Below are positions 6,994 through 14,746 of a stretch of 37,192 nucleotides of DNA, piece by piece; position 1 is the first letter of the stretch, and each line of letters starts with the position of its first letter. Both the position numbers and the translations under genes were made by a program. The notes under the pieces were generated by a model, which saw only the letters and a program-made list of their open reading frames with translations, ran no database searches and had not been told where the DNA came from. Source of the DNA: Candidatus Bathycorpusculum termitum (GTDB lineage: Archaea > Thermoproteota > Bathyarchaeia > Bathyarchaeales > Bathycorpusculaceae); NCBI GenBank assembly GCA_031254875.1, contig JAIRTW010000045.1, positions 1-37,192 on the forward strand. The letters are read 5' to 3'.

Positions 6994-8130
6994 CTATCTG
7001 CGTTTAATATGGTACTCCTCAAGAATATCTTTGGCCTTTTCTCTGCGTTCTCTATGGCCTTCAAGAAAACAATTGAGTTTTTCTACGATGTCTTTTTTAC
7101 ATTCGCCACACAACATCTCCCCGCCGCGGCATCTACGTTCTTTCTCCGCAAGTTTATTGCTGCCTTCCTCAAAAAGATAAAAGTAATATTGGAATATGCT
7201 GCAGATATCCGGATTAGCGCCGTCTTTACGTTGTTCTGCGGCAGTGCCTTTGCCGCCTGTGAACGCATTCCAAATTTTCTTTTTAACAACATCCGGTGAA
7301 TCCATGGTGAATATGCTAGTTTCCGGCATAGAAGCACTCATTTTTCCGCCTTCACCAAGCCCGGGGAGGAAGCGGCAATGAATCTGCGCCGGTTTATAGT
7401 AACCCAATTTCTGTGCAACATCGCGGGTTACCCGCCAGTAAGGATCCTGATCAATGGCGGCGGGAATCAGTGCCGGAACGTTTTCACCGGTAAGCTTTTT
7501 GTGTATGAAACATGGTGCGGCTTGCACCGCAGGCCAGTATACCCAGCCTATGTTGGTGCTATCCTGGAAACCAAATGTGCTTCGCACTGTGCTATAGGTG
7601 ATGCGTTTAGCGACTTCAAGGGTGATATCGTAGAGCAAATCGATGTCTTTGGTGTCATAGATTATGAATGTATCATCCGGCTTAAACCCCACTGCGATGA
7701 GGTCAAGCGCGTTTTCATAACTCCATTTCTCTGTTTCTTTTAGGGTTCTGTCATCGCTAACAAGGTATTTTTCATCATCAGTGATTTGGAAATAGAGCCG
7801 GGTTTTGAATTTCTGCTGAATATGTAGCGTAAAAATCCATGGCACCAGATGCCCAATATGAACGGGTCCGCTTGGGCCTCTGCCCGTATAGAGTACAAAC
7901 TTGGTGCCGCTGTCATAGAGGTCAAAGACAGTATCGAGGTCACGGTGGCTGAAGAAAATTTTGCGTTCAAGTTGCAGGTGCAATTTATCTGTATATTTCT
8001 CCATGCGGCTCAAAAGCTGAGGCGTAAGAGGCTGGGTGCCAAATTCCTTGATAAGACGTTCATAATTGACTTTACCCTTGACTTCCCATGGGGTGACAAC
8101 CATTTCGTTGTTGTTTTCTTCAGTAGTCAT
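6994..8130 (-). CDS. trpS: Tryptophanyl-tRNA synthetase, archaeal/eukaryotic type
   Basis: This 378-residue class I aminoacyl-tRNA synthetase charges tRNA-Trp with tryptophan in the cytoplasm. The first nucleotide-binding signature is GPSGPVHIGH at residues 85-94. The second is KMSAS at 263-267, the usual variant in eukaryotic and archaeal TrpRS. The Rossmann fold runs from about 77, with the insertion typical of the archaeal form. The ATG at 8130 gives MTTEENNN, a plausible short acidic leader before the conserved VTPWEVKGKVNY block. The C-terminal helical anticodon-binding domain is present (GECKKDIVEKLN) and the length is normal. It is transcribed alone; the next gene upstream is divergent, more than 600 bp away. 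Its 3' end sits against the nested inverted repeat at 6841-6982. Confidence 0.97.
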   Translation of the reverse strand: MTTEENNNEMVVTPWEVKGKVNYERLIKEFGTQPLTPQLLSRMEKYTDKLHLQLERKIFFSHRDLDTVFDLYDSGTKFVLYTGRGPSGPVHIGHLVPWIFTLHIQQKFKTRLYFQITDDEKYLVSDDRTLKETEKWSYENALDLIAVGFKPDDTFIIYDTKDIDLLYDITLEVAKRITYSTVRSTFGFQDSTNIGWVYWPAVQAAPCFIHKKLTGENVPALIPAAIDQDPYWRVTRDVAQKLGYYKPAQIHCRFLPGLGEGGKMSASMPETSIFTMDSPDVVKKKIWNAFTGGKGTAAEQRKDGANPDICSIFQYYFYLFEEGSNKLAEKERRCRGGEMLCGECKKDIVEKLNCFLEGHRERREKAKDILEEYHIKRR

Positions 8131-8741
8131 GACTGTTTCACTGTCTTTAATGAAAAACTGATCCTTGTCATATATGCTTTTTTCGGCTGAGTGGACAGTT
8201 GAGGTCTCAAATCAATGGCGATTTTTCTCTATCTTTGAGGTTCTCAAATCCTACTGTTATGCGAAATCATTTTTTTCTGGTTGAGGCAAGTGTACTCAAA
8301 GCAAAAATTCTACGACGCGCCGAGTTAAGGATAACTTAATAGTGCAAGTTGCATGTGTATTGGGCGCTATATAGCCAACGTTGGTTTTGTCTTAGGAATA
8401 TATGACTGGGGTAAAGGATATCGGGAATCACTATAAGCAAAATGAATGCGATTTACATGCAGCTGTGATGGATCGGTGTGTTCCCTCAGGTAGCTCTATG
8501 GATTTCGGTTTTGTCTTGTTTTTGCCATTGTTATTGGTCATTGATGACTGATTTTGATTCAGTTTGAAGGTTTTTGTTGGTTTATGTGATGTTTTTTCTC
8601 CTTTTTAGTTTTTGTGTTGGGTTGATGGGGTTGGGCGAGTTTTGGGAAAGTTTAATATGGTTTGGCGTGATGGATTATTGTAACTGCAGATTCAACTTGT
8701 GGTTATCCCTAACTTAGTAAGCATGCAGAGAAGGTGGGTAA
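8131..8741. other. Divergent intergenic region between trpS and the 8.7 kb gene
   Basis: This 611-bp spacer is shared by two divergent genes and must contain both promoters. It is T/G-rich on the plus strand after about 8500. An AT-rich element TTTAATAT at 8651-8658 is a candidate TATA for the plus-strand gene. One short reading frame (8402-8551) is listed separately. No tRNA, hairpin or conserved coding remnant was recognised. Confidence 0.4.
8402..8551 (+). CDS. Possible 49-residue small protein with hydrophobic C-terminus
   Basis: An ATG-initiated frame lies in the trpS upstream spacer. The product begins MTGVKDIGNHYKQNE and ends with a hydrophobic stretch (FGFVLFLPLLLVI) before two Asp. 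There is no clear ribosome-binding site and no family is recognised. A frame of this length can occur by chance in 600 bp, so support is weak. Confidence 0.15.
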   Translation: MTGVKDIGNHYKQNECDLHAAVMDRCVPSGSSMDFGFVLFLPLLLVIDD

Positions 8742-9050
8742 ATGAATCTAAAACTTTATGCAATAAAAAATTCCAGTCAACGAACCGAACCCATCCAGCT
8801 TGTCGTTGTAGATCTTGACCGAGGCAAATATTACCCTCTAAATTTTGTCTGCGTTCTGCCTCGTTACTTTCGAATACTTGAAAAGCGTAGCAGTAAATTC
8901 GCCAAACTTTTCGGAGTCAGAAGTCATGATATGGCAAAAAAACTCTTAATCGATGCTTCACATCATGAAGATGACCCCGAAATTCAAACTGTTATAACTA
9001 AGCGTCTCAAAGCCATCAGCACAGCCCAGGCCAGTCCAACTACCGTTTAG
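8742..9050 (+). CDS. Hypothetical small conserved-looking protein
   Basis: This 102-residue soluble protein is not recognised. The N-terminal half looks like a small beta fold (LKLYAIKNSSQRTEPIQLVVVDL, YYPLNFVCVLPRYF). The second half is basic and helical (ILEKRSSKFAKLFGVRSHDMAKKLLIDA) and ends in a low-complexity Ser/Thr tail. The ATG at 8742 is preceded by AGGTGGGT, which contains the GGTG core of an archaeal ribosome-binding site, supporting this start. Its stop overlaps the 3' end of the convergent apgM by 4 bp. Codon use is like that of the neighbours, so it is probably a real gene; function unknown. Confidence 0.7.
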   Translation: MNLKLYAIKNSSQRTEPIQLVVVDLDRGKYYPLNFVCVLPRYFRILEKRSSKFAKLFGVRSHDMAKKLLIDASHHEDDPEIQTVITKRLKAISTAQASPTTV

Positions 9051-10261
9051 CTCTTGTCTATGGAAAGCAAAATGGAAAGTAGATAATCTTTTTCAACTAA
9101 GCCAAATTTGCCCTGCTTTACTGAAAATTCGTCGAAGGTTTTGACGTCGTCAGGTTTTAGGTTTGGTGCAGCTATCGTGAACGGTACCGGGTCATGTGTA
9201 TGTGTTCCAATTTTTACTGGTGTGGGGTGATCAGGCAGAATGGCAATTGCATACGGTTCCTTGATGCCGCTTAGGATTCTGCCTAAAAGTCTCTTGTCCA
9301 AATCTTCGATGGTGCGCACTTTTAGTTTGTAGTCGCGTGTGTGCCCGGCTTCGTCAGGGGCTTCGACATGTACACAAACCAAGTCATGTGTTTCGAGCGC
9401 TTTGATTGCGGCGTCCGCTTTGCCTTCATAGTTAGTGTTGTACAAGCCTGTGGCGCCCTCTACGTTTATGATGTCCATACCTGCATATGTGCCCAATCCC
9501 TTAACAAGGTCAACAGCGGAAATAACGGCTGATTTTATACCGAATTTTTCTTTAAGTGTAGGCATGGAGGGTTTTTTTCCGCCGCCCCAGGGCCAAATCA
9601 AATTCCCTGGCTTTTTTCCTGCTTTTTCCCGGGCGAGGTTGACGGGGTGTTTGCGCAGGATACTTCTGGAGCCCTCGATCATATCTCTGAGCTGTTGGGT
9701 GTTGTTTTCTGCTTCTGGCACTTTAGCCTTTGGCATTACCTCGTTGGTAGCTTGCCCTATAACGTCGTGGGGTGGACTACAATAGATTTGTTCGGGGTGA
9801 GGGAAGTTGCGCAGGATTAGAAAGTGGCGGTAGTCTAAGCCGGGATAAAATTCTACTTCGCCGGGTTTATTATACGCCTTCTTTACTGCGGCTATGAGCT
9901 GGTTTGCTTCTTCGGTTGTTATGTGGCCTGCGGAGTAGTCGGTGATAGCTCCATTTTCCTCTGTGATGATGTTGCATCGGTATGCGGTGTCATCTGCGCC
10001 GAGGTTTATGTTTCTTGATGGTGCTTCAAGTGCTCCTCTGCCGGTACAGTAGATGCGGGGGTTATAGCTTAACACTGAGCATATGGCGACGTCGGAACCG
10101 GGTGTGCATCCGTCGGGGACGTTTTTGATTAAACCGCTTTGGCCTCTGACAGCTATGGTATCCATATGTGGTTTGATGGCTGCTTGCAGGGGCGTTTTGT
10201 TTCCCAGTTCCGGAATCGGATAGTCGGACATTCCGTCGCCGATGATAAGTATATACTTCAT
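9047..10261 (-). CDS. apgM: 2,3-bisphosphoglycerate-independent phosphoglycerate mutase, archaeal type
   Basis: This enzyme interconverts 3- and 2-phosphoglycerate in glycolysis/gluconeogenesis and belongs to the alkaline-phosphatase-like superfamily. The start MKYILIIGDGMSDYP carries the first metal-binding Asp. The segment TPGSDVAICSVLSYNP contains the Ser used as phospho-acceptor in this family. The C-terminal DHPT and GTHTHDPVPF motifs carry the remaining metal ligands. At 404 residues the length is normal for archaeal ApgM (about 400, versus about 510 for bacterial GpmI). ATG 10261 is chosen over an in-frame GTG at 10270 because it begins the conserved motif. A TATA-like CAGATAAATATG on the minus strand lies near 10307-10318, leaving a short leader. 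The 3' end overlaps the convergent gene by 4 bp. Confidence 0.95.
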   Translation of the reverse strand: MKYILIIGDGMSDYPIPELGNKTPLQAAIKPHMDTIAVRGQSGLIKNVPDGCTPGSDVAICSVLSYNPRIYCTGRGALEAPSRNINLGADDTAYRCNIITEENGAITDYSAGHITTEEANQLIAAVKKAYNKPGEVEFYPGLDYRHFLILRNFPHPEQIYCSPPHDVIGQATNEVMPKAKVPEAENNTQQLRDMIEGSRSILRKHPVNLAREKAGKKPGNLIWPWGGGKKPSMPTLKEKFGIKSAVISAVDLVKGLGTYAGMDIINVEGATGLYNTNYEGKADAAIKALETHDLVCVHVEAPDEAGHTRDYKLKVRTIEDLDKRLLGRILSGIKEPYAIAILPDHPTPVKIGTHTHDPVPFTIAAPNLKPDDVKTFDEFSVKQGKFGLVEKDYLLSILLSIDKS

Positions 10262-10415
10262 GTTATTCACGTTAGGTGTTGAGCCCTCTGATGGTTAATG
10301 CAGTCGCATATTTATCTGCTTACTGTCCACTAGCTATAAAGCTGGTGCTTAATCCCGTTTGAGCAAGACTTTACTTTCACTCACCCCTCCCCTCCATAGA
10401 AATGTAGTGTATTCG

Positions 10416-10428
10416 TTTATTTTAAATA
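10416..10428 (+). promoter_or_regulatory. TATA box of the radA unit
   Basis: TTTATTTTAAATA is a strong archaeal TATA match. Transcription would be expected to begin near 10447-10452, which is after the ATG at 10433. It therefore decides the RadA start in favour of the ATG at 10466. Confidence 0.6.
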
Positions 10429-10465
10429 GCTCATGCTACAACATCATCGTAAAGCTGTGAATAAC

Positions 10466-11521
10466 ATGTCAGAAGACGCCGACATAGGTCAAGAAGAAAA
10501 CTCTGAAATATCCAGTATGATGCAACAGATAGAAGAGAATAAAAAGAAATATGAATTTATTGAAGACTTGCCCGGTGTTGGTCCGGCAACTGCGGGAAAA
10601 CTCCGTGAACTCGGCTACCACACAGTTGAGTCACTGGCGATGGCAACCAGTCGTGAACTTGATCCTGTTGGTGTCAGTGAAAAAAAAGCCTTCCAAATCA
10701 TTCAAGCTGCCCGTTCTTCAATTGGTATCTCCTTTATTCGTGCAGACGAACTCTACAAAATGCGTAAAGCGGTACTGCGTTTATCGTCAGGTAGTAAAGC
10801 CTTAGATAAAATCCTTGCTGGTGGATTGGAGACGCAGACCATAACTGAATACTATGGTGAATTTGGTAGCGGTAAAAGTCAGATGTGTCACCAACTCTGC
10901 ATCAATGTCCAGTTACCTCCCGAGCGGGGCGGTCTCAACGGTGGTGTTCTCTATGTGGATACTGAAAACACCTTCAGACTGGAACGTATCGTGCAGATGG
11001 CTAAATTCGTCGGCTTAGACCCCGAGCAGGCCGTAAAAAACATCATCTATGCTGAAGCCTACACCAGTGATCATCAGATGTTTCTGCTTGAAAACGCTGA
11101 TGAAATTATTAAGGCAAACAACATTAGATTAATTATAATCGACTCCTTAACCGCACATTTTAGAAGTGAATATATTGGCAGAGAGATGCTGGCTTCCCGA
11201 CAGCAAAGACTCAACAAGCACATGCATAAACTCACAGCGTTAGCCCGTGCATTCAACGCCGTGGCAGTTGTTACCAACCAAGTTATGGCTAAACCCGACC
11301 AATTCTTTGGCGATGCTATCCACCCTATCGGTGGTAACATTGTTGGTCACACAAGCCATACGCGGGTCTACCTCCGACGTGCCTCACATGGGCCGATCCG
11401 AATCGCAAGACTGGTTTCAAGCCCATATCTGCCCGAAGGAGAGGAAATACTTAAAGTCACCGAGAACGGAATAGAGGATGTCTCTGAAGAAGAGAAAGCA
11501 ACTAAATCCCGTGGACGCTAA
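10466..11521 (+). CDS. radA: RadA, archaeal RecA/Rad51 recombinase
   Basis: This protein forms ATP-dependent filaments on single-stranded DNA and carries out strand exchange in homologous recombination. An acidic N-terminus is followed by a helix-hairpin-helix domain (EDLPGVGPATAGKL, residues about 33-46). The polymerisation motif region and RecA core follow. Walker A is GEFGSGKS (131-138), Walker B is LIIIDS, and the L2-like segment reads QFFGDAIHPIGGNIVGH. Length (351) is normal. The start at ATG 10466 is preferred because the TATA box at 10416-10428 would place the transcript 5' end downstream of the alternative ATG at 10433. The next gene starts 2 bp after the stop, so the two are very likely co-transcribed. 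Confidence 0.97.
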   Translation: MSEDADIGQEENSEISSMMQQIEENKKKYEFIEDLPGVGPATAGKLRELGYHTVESLAMATSRELDPVGVSEKKAFQIIQAARSSIGISFIRADELYKMRKAVLRLSSGSKALDKILAGGLETQTITEYYGEFGSGKSQMCHQLCINVQLPPERGGLNGGVLYVDTENTFRLERIVQMAKFVGLDPEQAVKNIIYAEAYTSDHQMFLLENADEIIKANNIRLIIIDSLTAHFRSEYIGREMLASRQQRLNKHMHKLTALARAFNAVAVVTNQVMAKPDQFFGDAIHPIGGNIVGHTSHTRVYLRRASHGPIRIARLVSSPYLPEGEEILKVTENGIEDVSEEEKATKSRGR

Positions 11522-11523
11522 AC

Positions 11524-11988
11524 ATGCCTATTGCACAAGCCTTAGTTACCCGATACTTCCAACTCATAGTCAACAGACAATTTGCTGAAGCTGAACGCGA
11601 GCTGGAACGTGTTAAACAGAAAATGCAGAGAACCGAATGGAACCGAGGATACTTCCGCGCCCTCTACGGTATGTATCTGTCCCGCAAAAATACCGATGAC
11701 TACGCCTTTTTTTCAAAGGTGGATGTATCTGATAAAGTAGCCTTAAACGATCACCGCAAAGAATTTCTTGTACACATGGGTAATGGTCTGCACGGTGACT
11801 TTGATCGGGGATACTTTTCTGCCTGGGCTGACTGTATGCGTATTCTCTCACGTATGAATATTCCCGCACCTGAAAAAGCATCTGGAGAAGAAAAAATTGA
11901 AACCCTAAAGAGCGACAAAAGCCAAGCTACAATCGCAAACTTTTTAAAAGAAGCCCAAGAAGCTAAAGAAGCCAAAGAAGATAGCTAA
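11524..11988 (+). CDS. Hypothetical helical protein co-transcribed with radA
   Basis: This 154-residue soluble, mostly helical protein is not recognised. The N-terminal half resembles a small helical-repeat unit (YFQLIVNRQFAEAERELERVKQKMQ, then NRGYFRALYGMYLSR). A second part repeats the style (LHGDFDRGYFSAWADCMRIL). The tail is a charged Lys/Glu-rich segment (AKEAKEDS). The ATG lies 2 bp after radA, so it is almost certainly translated from the radA transcript. A role in recombination or repair is guilt by association only. No catalytic motif or metal site is visible. Confidence 0.8.
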   Translation: MPIAQALVTRYFQLIVNRQFAEAERELERVKQKMQRTEWNRGYFRALYGMYLSRKNTDDYAFFSKVDVSDKVALNDHRKEFLVHMGNGLHGDFDRGYFSAWADCMRILSRMNIPAPEKASGEEKIETLKSDKSQATIANFLKEAQEAKEAKEDS

Positions 11989-11997
11989 AACTGCCTT

Positions 11998-12297
11998 CTA
12001 CACCAAATATATCTGCATTATAGTGTAGACAACCACAAGAGCTACTAGCCAAGAAAAGAAGTATATGCCTATTCCTGTGCTGAGAATCTTTGATTGTTGC
12101 TCTATTTTATTTTTGTAGCTGGCTTTTAGGATGTAGAAGGTTACTAAATAGATGATTAAGGCTACCGATATGCAGTTGAATAACGGTGAAAAACCGGTGG
12201 CATAGCTGAAAGCGAACTGAGCAAAAGTGGCGGCTATAATACCTGAGACTAAACCTAATGCGATTCGAATACAGTAGAGCTGAACGGTAGGAGTCAT
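11998..12297 (-). CDS. Small three-TM membrane protein, possibly archaeal EMC6-like
   Basis: This 99-residue membrane protein has three hydrophobic segments (about 10-32, 36-57 and 74-96), with a short basic linker (KASYKNKIEQQ) between the second and third. The ending TGIGIYFFSWLVALVVVYT resembles the last helix of archaeal EMC6-like proteins, which are thought to aid membrane-protein insertion. That assignment is tentative. A TATA box CATAAAATATAG lies on the minus strand at 12319-12330, about 28 nt before the ATG, so the transcript is probably leaderless. It is convergent with the radA operon, with only 9 bp between the stop codons. Confidence 0.75.
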   Translation of the reverse strand: MTPTVQLYCIRIALGLVSGIIAATFAQFAFSYATGFSPLFNCISVALIIYLVTFYILKASYKNKIEQQSKILSTGIGIYFFSWLVALVVVYTIMQIYLV

Positions 12298-12318
12298 CTA
12301 AACCTAATCCTTGGCACA

Positions 12319-12330
12319 CTATATTTTATG
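12319..12330 (-). promoter_or_regulatory. TATA box for the small three-TM protein
   Basis: CATAAAATATAG on the minus strand is centred about 28 nt before the ATG at 12297. This is the spacing of a leaderless archaeal transcript and supports that start codon. Confidence 0.5.
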
Positions 12331-12400
12331 CCTTCTTAAAAAGGATACCCAAGTATTAACCATTTCTGCGCTATAAAAATCAGTTTGGTTTGGAAAATGG

Positions 12401-12410
12401 TTAATTTATA
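12401..12410 (+). promoter_or_regulatory. TATA box for rqcH
   Basis: TTAATTTATA is centred about 28 nt before the GTG at 12434. The expected transcript start falls at or next to the start codon, so the mRNA is probably leaderless. This supports GTG as the true start. Confidence 0.5.
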
Positions 12411-12433
12411 GCCCAACACTATACAACCAACTG

Positions 12434-14500
12434 GTGCCAGCATTGCCCAAAAAAGAACTCACAAGCTTTGACATATCCGCCGTAGTCAAAGAGCTTCAGC
12501 CTATAATCGCCGATTCCCGTGTAAACAACATCTACCAGTTCGGCGAAAAAACTCTAATCTTTAAACTCCACAAAACCGATCAGCCCCCCATCCGTATCGT
12601 TATAGACGCTGGCAGACGACTCCACAGCACTAGTTACGCCGAAGAAAGCCCCGCTGAACCGCCGCCGTTTTGTATGCTCATACGTCGCTACCTCAGAGAT
12701 TCCTGGCTTAGGCGAATCGAGCAGTATGCATTTGAGCGTATCGTAACAGTAACCTTTGAAACCAAAACGGGCATGCTCAACCTCGTTGTGGAACTGTTCG
12801 GCGACGGTAACATGATACTCACAAACGAGCAGAACATCATCATCCAAGCCATGTACTTTAAGCATATGCGGGATCGTGACATCCAGCGGAGTCAGGTTTT
12901 GGTATATCCACCCCCAAGCGGCAAAGATCCATTCAAAATTACCCAGCCCGAACTCGAAGTGGGTTTAAAAGGTGCAGGCGACGCTGAAGTAGTGCGCACG
13001 TTGGCACGGTTTTTGGGCATCGGGGGTGTCTATGCAGAGGAGCTTCTGCTCAGAGCAGGCATAGAAAAAACCAAAAAAAGCCAAGAACTCACAGAAACAG
13101 AGATATCAGCGGTTTTTGGGGCCATGCAGATTTTATTGGCCGCAGTTTTAGAGAGCAAACTGGAACCGGCTATAATCCTTGATGCGGAGGGTAGCTTTTT
13201 GGATGCGGTACCCTTCAGGCTTGTACGCTATGCAGGTTGCCAAATCCAGCCCTTTAAGTCCTTCAATGGGGCACTTGATGAGTTTTATCTGCGCGTTATG
13301 GCAGTTGAGAAAGCAGCCGGCACAGTTGAAGTTGACAGGCTCAAACAGGAAACGGCGCGTTTGAGACGTGTCGTGGCTGAACAGGAGAAATCCATCGCTG
13401 AAGAAGAAAAGAAAACTGAACGTGACAAGCAGATTGGGGATGTTATCTATGCCCATTTCAATGAGCTTCAGACTTTTCAGGAACAGCTTCTTAGAGCCAA
13501 TAATCAAGGGTATGATTGGAAAGCCATAATCGGGCAGGTTATGACCGCCAAAAAATCCGGTAAACCCCCCGCCTCATACACGGAATCCTTCGACGGCAAG
13601 AACCTATCACTTAACCTCTCCATCGACGGTTACCATTTCGGGTTTAGTTTGCGCAAATCGCTCTTTGAAAACGCCAACGTCTACTATGAGAAGGGCAAGT
13701 TGGCAAAACAGAAAGCCCAAGGCGCCCACGCCGCACTCAGTGAATCAAAAAAGAAACTCGCCGAAGTCGAGCGGGAACTTCAAGAGGCAGAGGCGCTTAA
13801 AAGTCTCAAACCTGCCCAAATCATGGAAGCTCTCTCTAAACGCAAAGAGGCGATGGCGAACAAACAGTGGTATGAGAAGTTCCGCTGGTTCACCACTTCC
13901 GATGGTTTTTTGGTGGCGGCAGGTAAAGACACAGTGAGCAACGAGGTGATCATAAAAAAATACACCACACAAGAAGACGTTGTGTTTCACGCAGAAATCA
14001 CCGGCTCGCCTTTTGTTGTCATCAAAGCCGAAGGCAAATCCATAACCGAACAAGCGCTCAAGGAGGCGGCAGAGTATGCGGCTTCTTTTTCACGGGCTTG
14101 GCGGGAAAACGCTGGATCAGCCGATGTTTACTGGGTCAAAGTAGATCAGCTAAGTAAAAGCGGTCCAAGCGGGGAATCCATTCCTCATGGTGCATTTTTT
14201 GTGGTGGGTAAGCGTAATTGGTACCGCAATACACCGCTTAGAATTGCCATAGGCATATCGGTGGATGATGAAACCTGTTTTGTCGGTGGCCCTATAGACT
14301 CAGTGAAAGCAAAAACTAAAACCTACGTTACTCTGCTTCCCGGAGACTATCAAGGTAAGGAGCTTCTACAGATGATCATGCGATCGATCACCGCAAAGCT
14401 TTCTAAAGAGCAACGCGAAAAAACCGGCAAAACAAGCATCGAGCAGATCCGCGAATTTGTACCCTACACCAAAGGGGCCATAAACCAAAAAGCGGTATAG
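12434..14500 (+). CDS. rqcH: RqcH/NEMF (Rqc2, NFACT) ribosome-quality-control protein
   Basis: This 688-residue protein belongs to the Rqc2/Tae2/NEMF/FbpA family. Members bind obstructed large ribosomal subunits carrying peptidyl-tRNA and, in several lineages, recruit tRNAs for C-terminal tailing. Domain order is normal. NFACT-N spans about 10-200 (FDISAVVKELQPIIADSRV..IYQFG). A helix-hairpin-helix-like middle follows, then two coiled coils (about 300-345 and 415-455). The NFACT-R/DUF814 domain spans about 470-590 (WYEKFRWFTTSDGFLVAAGKD). At the position of the conserved Asp-Arg pair of NFACT-N the sequence reads ERIV (101-104), with Glu in place of Asp. The NFACT-C domain of eukaryotic NEMF is short or absent, as in other archaea. 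It is transcribed alone. Confidence 0.93.
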   Translation: MPALPKKELTSFDISAVVKELQPIIADSRVNNIYQFGEKTLIFKLHKTDQPPIRIVIDAGRRLHSTSYAEESPAEPPPFCMLIRRYLRDSWLRRIEQYAFERIVTVTFETKTGMLNLVVELFGDGNMILTNEQNIIIQAMYFKHMRDRDIQRSQVLVYPPPSGKDPFKITQPELEVGLKGAGDAEVVRTLARFLGIGGVYAEELLLRAGIEKTKKSQELTETEISAVFGAMQILLAAVLESKLEPAIILDAEGSFLDAVPFRLVRYAGCQIQPFKSFNGALDEFYLRVMAVEKAAGTVEVDRLKQETARLRRVVAEQEKSIAEEEKKTERDKQIGDVIYAHFNELQTFQEQLLRANNQGYDWKAIIGQVMTAKKSGKPPASYTESFDGKNLSLNLSIDGYHFGFSLRKSLFENANVYYEKGKLAKQKAQGAHAALSESKKKLAEVERELQEAEALKSLKPAQIMEALSKRKEAMANKQWYEKFRWFTTSDGFLVAAGKDTVSNEVIIKKYTTQEDVVFHAEITGSPFVVIKAEGKSITEQALKEAAEYAASFSRAWRENAGSADVYWVKVDQLSKSGPSGESIPHGAFFVVGKRNWYRNTPLRIAIGISVDDETCFVGGPIDSVKAKTKTYVTLLPGDYQGKELLQMIMRSITAKLSKEQREKTGKTSIEQIREFVPYTKGAINQKAV

Positions 14501-14503
14501 TAC

Positions 14504-14569
14504 ATGTTGCTCATCGACGAGGAAAAGCTGAAGCTGATGATGAACTGTCGGTTCATATACTTAAATTGA
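14504..14569 (+). CDS. Possible 21-residue peptide after rqcH
   Basis: A short ATG frame begins 3 nt after the rqcH stop codon and encodes an amphipathic peptide (MLLIDEEKLKLMMNCRF and four more residues). It would be read from the rqcH transcript. Its 3' end runs into the inverted repeat at 14549-14573. It could be chance or a remnant; no family is recognised. Confidence 0.12.
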   Translation: MLLIDEEKLKLMMNCRFIYLN

Positions 14570-14573
14570 ACCG
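14549..14573. repeat. Inverted repeat downstream of rqcH
   Basis: CGGTTCA (14549-14555) and TGAACCG (14567-14573) are perfect complements around an 11-nt AT-rich loop. It lies 49-73 nt after the rqcH stop. A 3'-end stabilising hairpin or a regulatory site is possible. It is not followed by a T-run. Confidence 0.45.
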
Positions 14574-14746
14574 TCTTGTGGGGGCGTAAGAGATGCAAGC
14601 ATGCTTAGACTCTAATATTAGTGATCTTTTTCTACTTTGAATCGAATAAAAATCCTGTCGGTTTATATATGAAGATAAATTTGAATCCTAAAAATGCAGG
14701 ATAAGAAAATATAGCTAAACAGATTTATTTGGTAGCTGAAGTCACG

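Noticed and set aside
8221-8260. GGTTCTCAAATCC resembling the T-arm of a tRNA gene
   Set aside because: No matching acceptor or anticodon stem within 80 nt on either side.
8541-8555. TGATGACTGA resembling C and D boxes of an archaeal C/D guide RNA
   Set aside because: The C-like and D-like boxes are adjacent with no guide sequence between them, and no C'/D' pair follows.
14535-14545. ATGATGA after rqcH resembling a C box
   Set aside because: No CTGA D box is found at the expected distance downstream.
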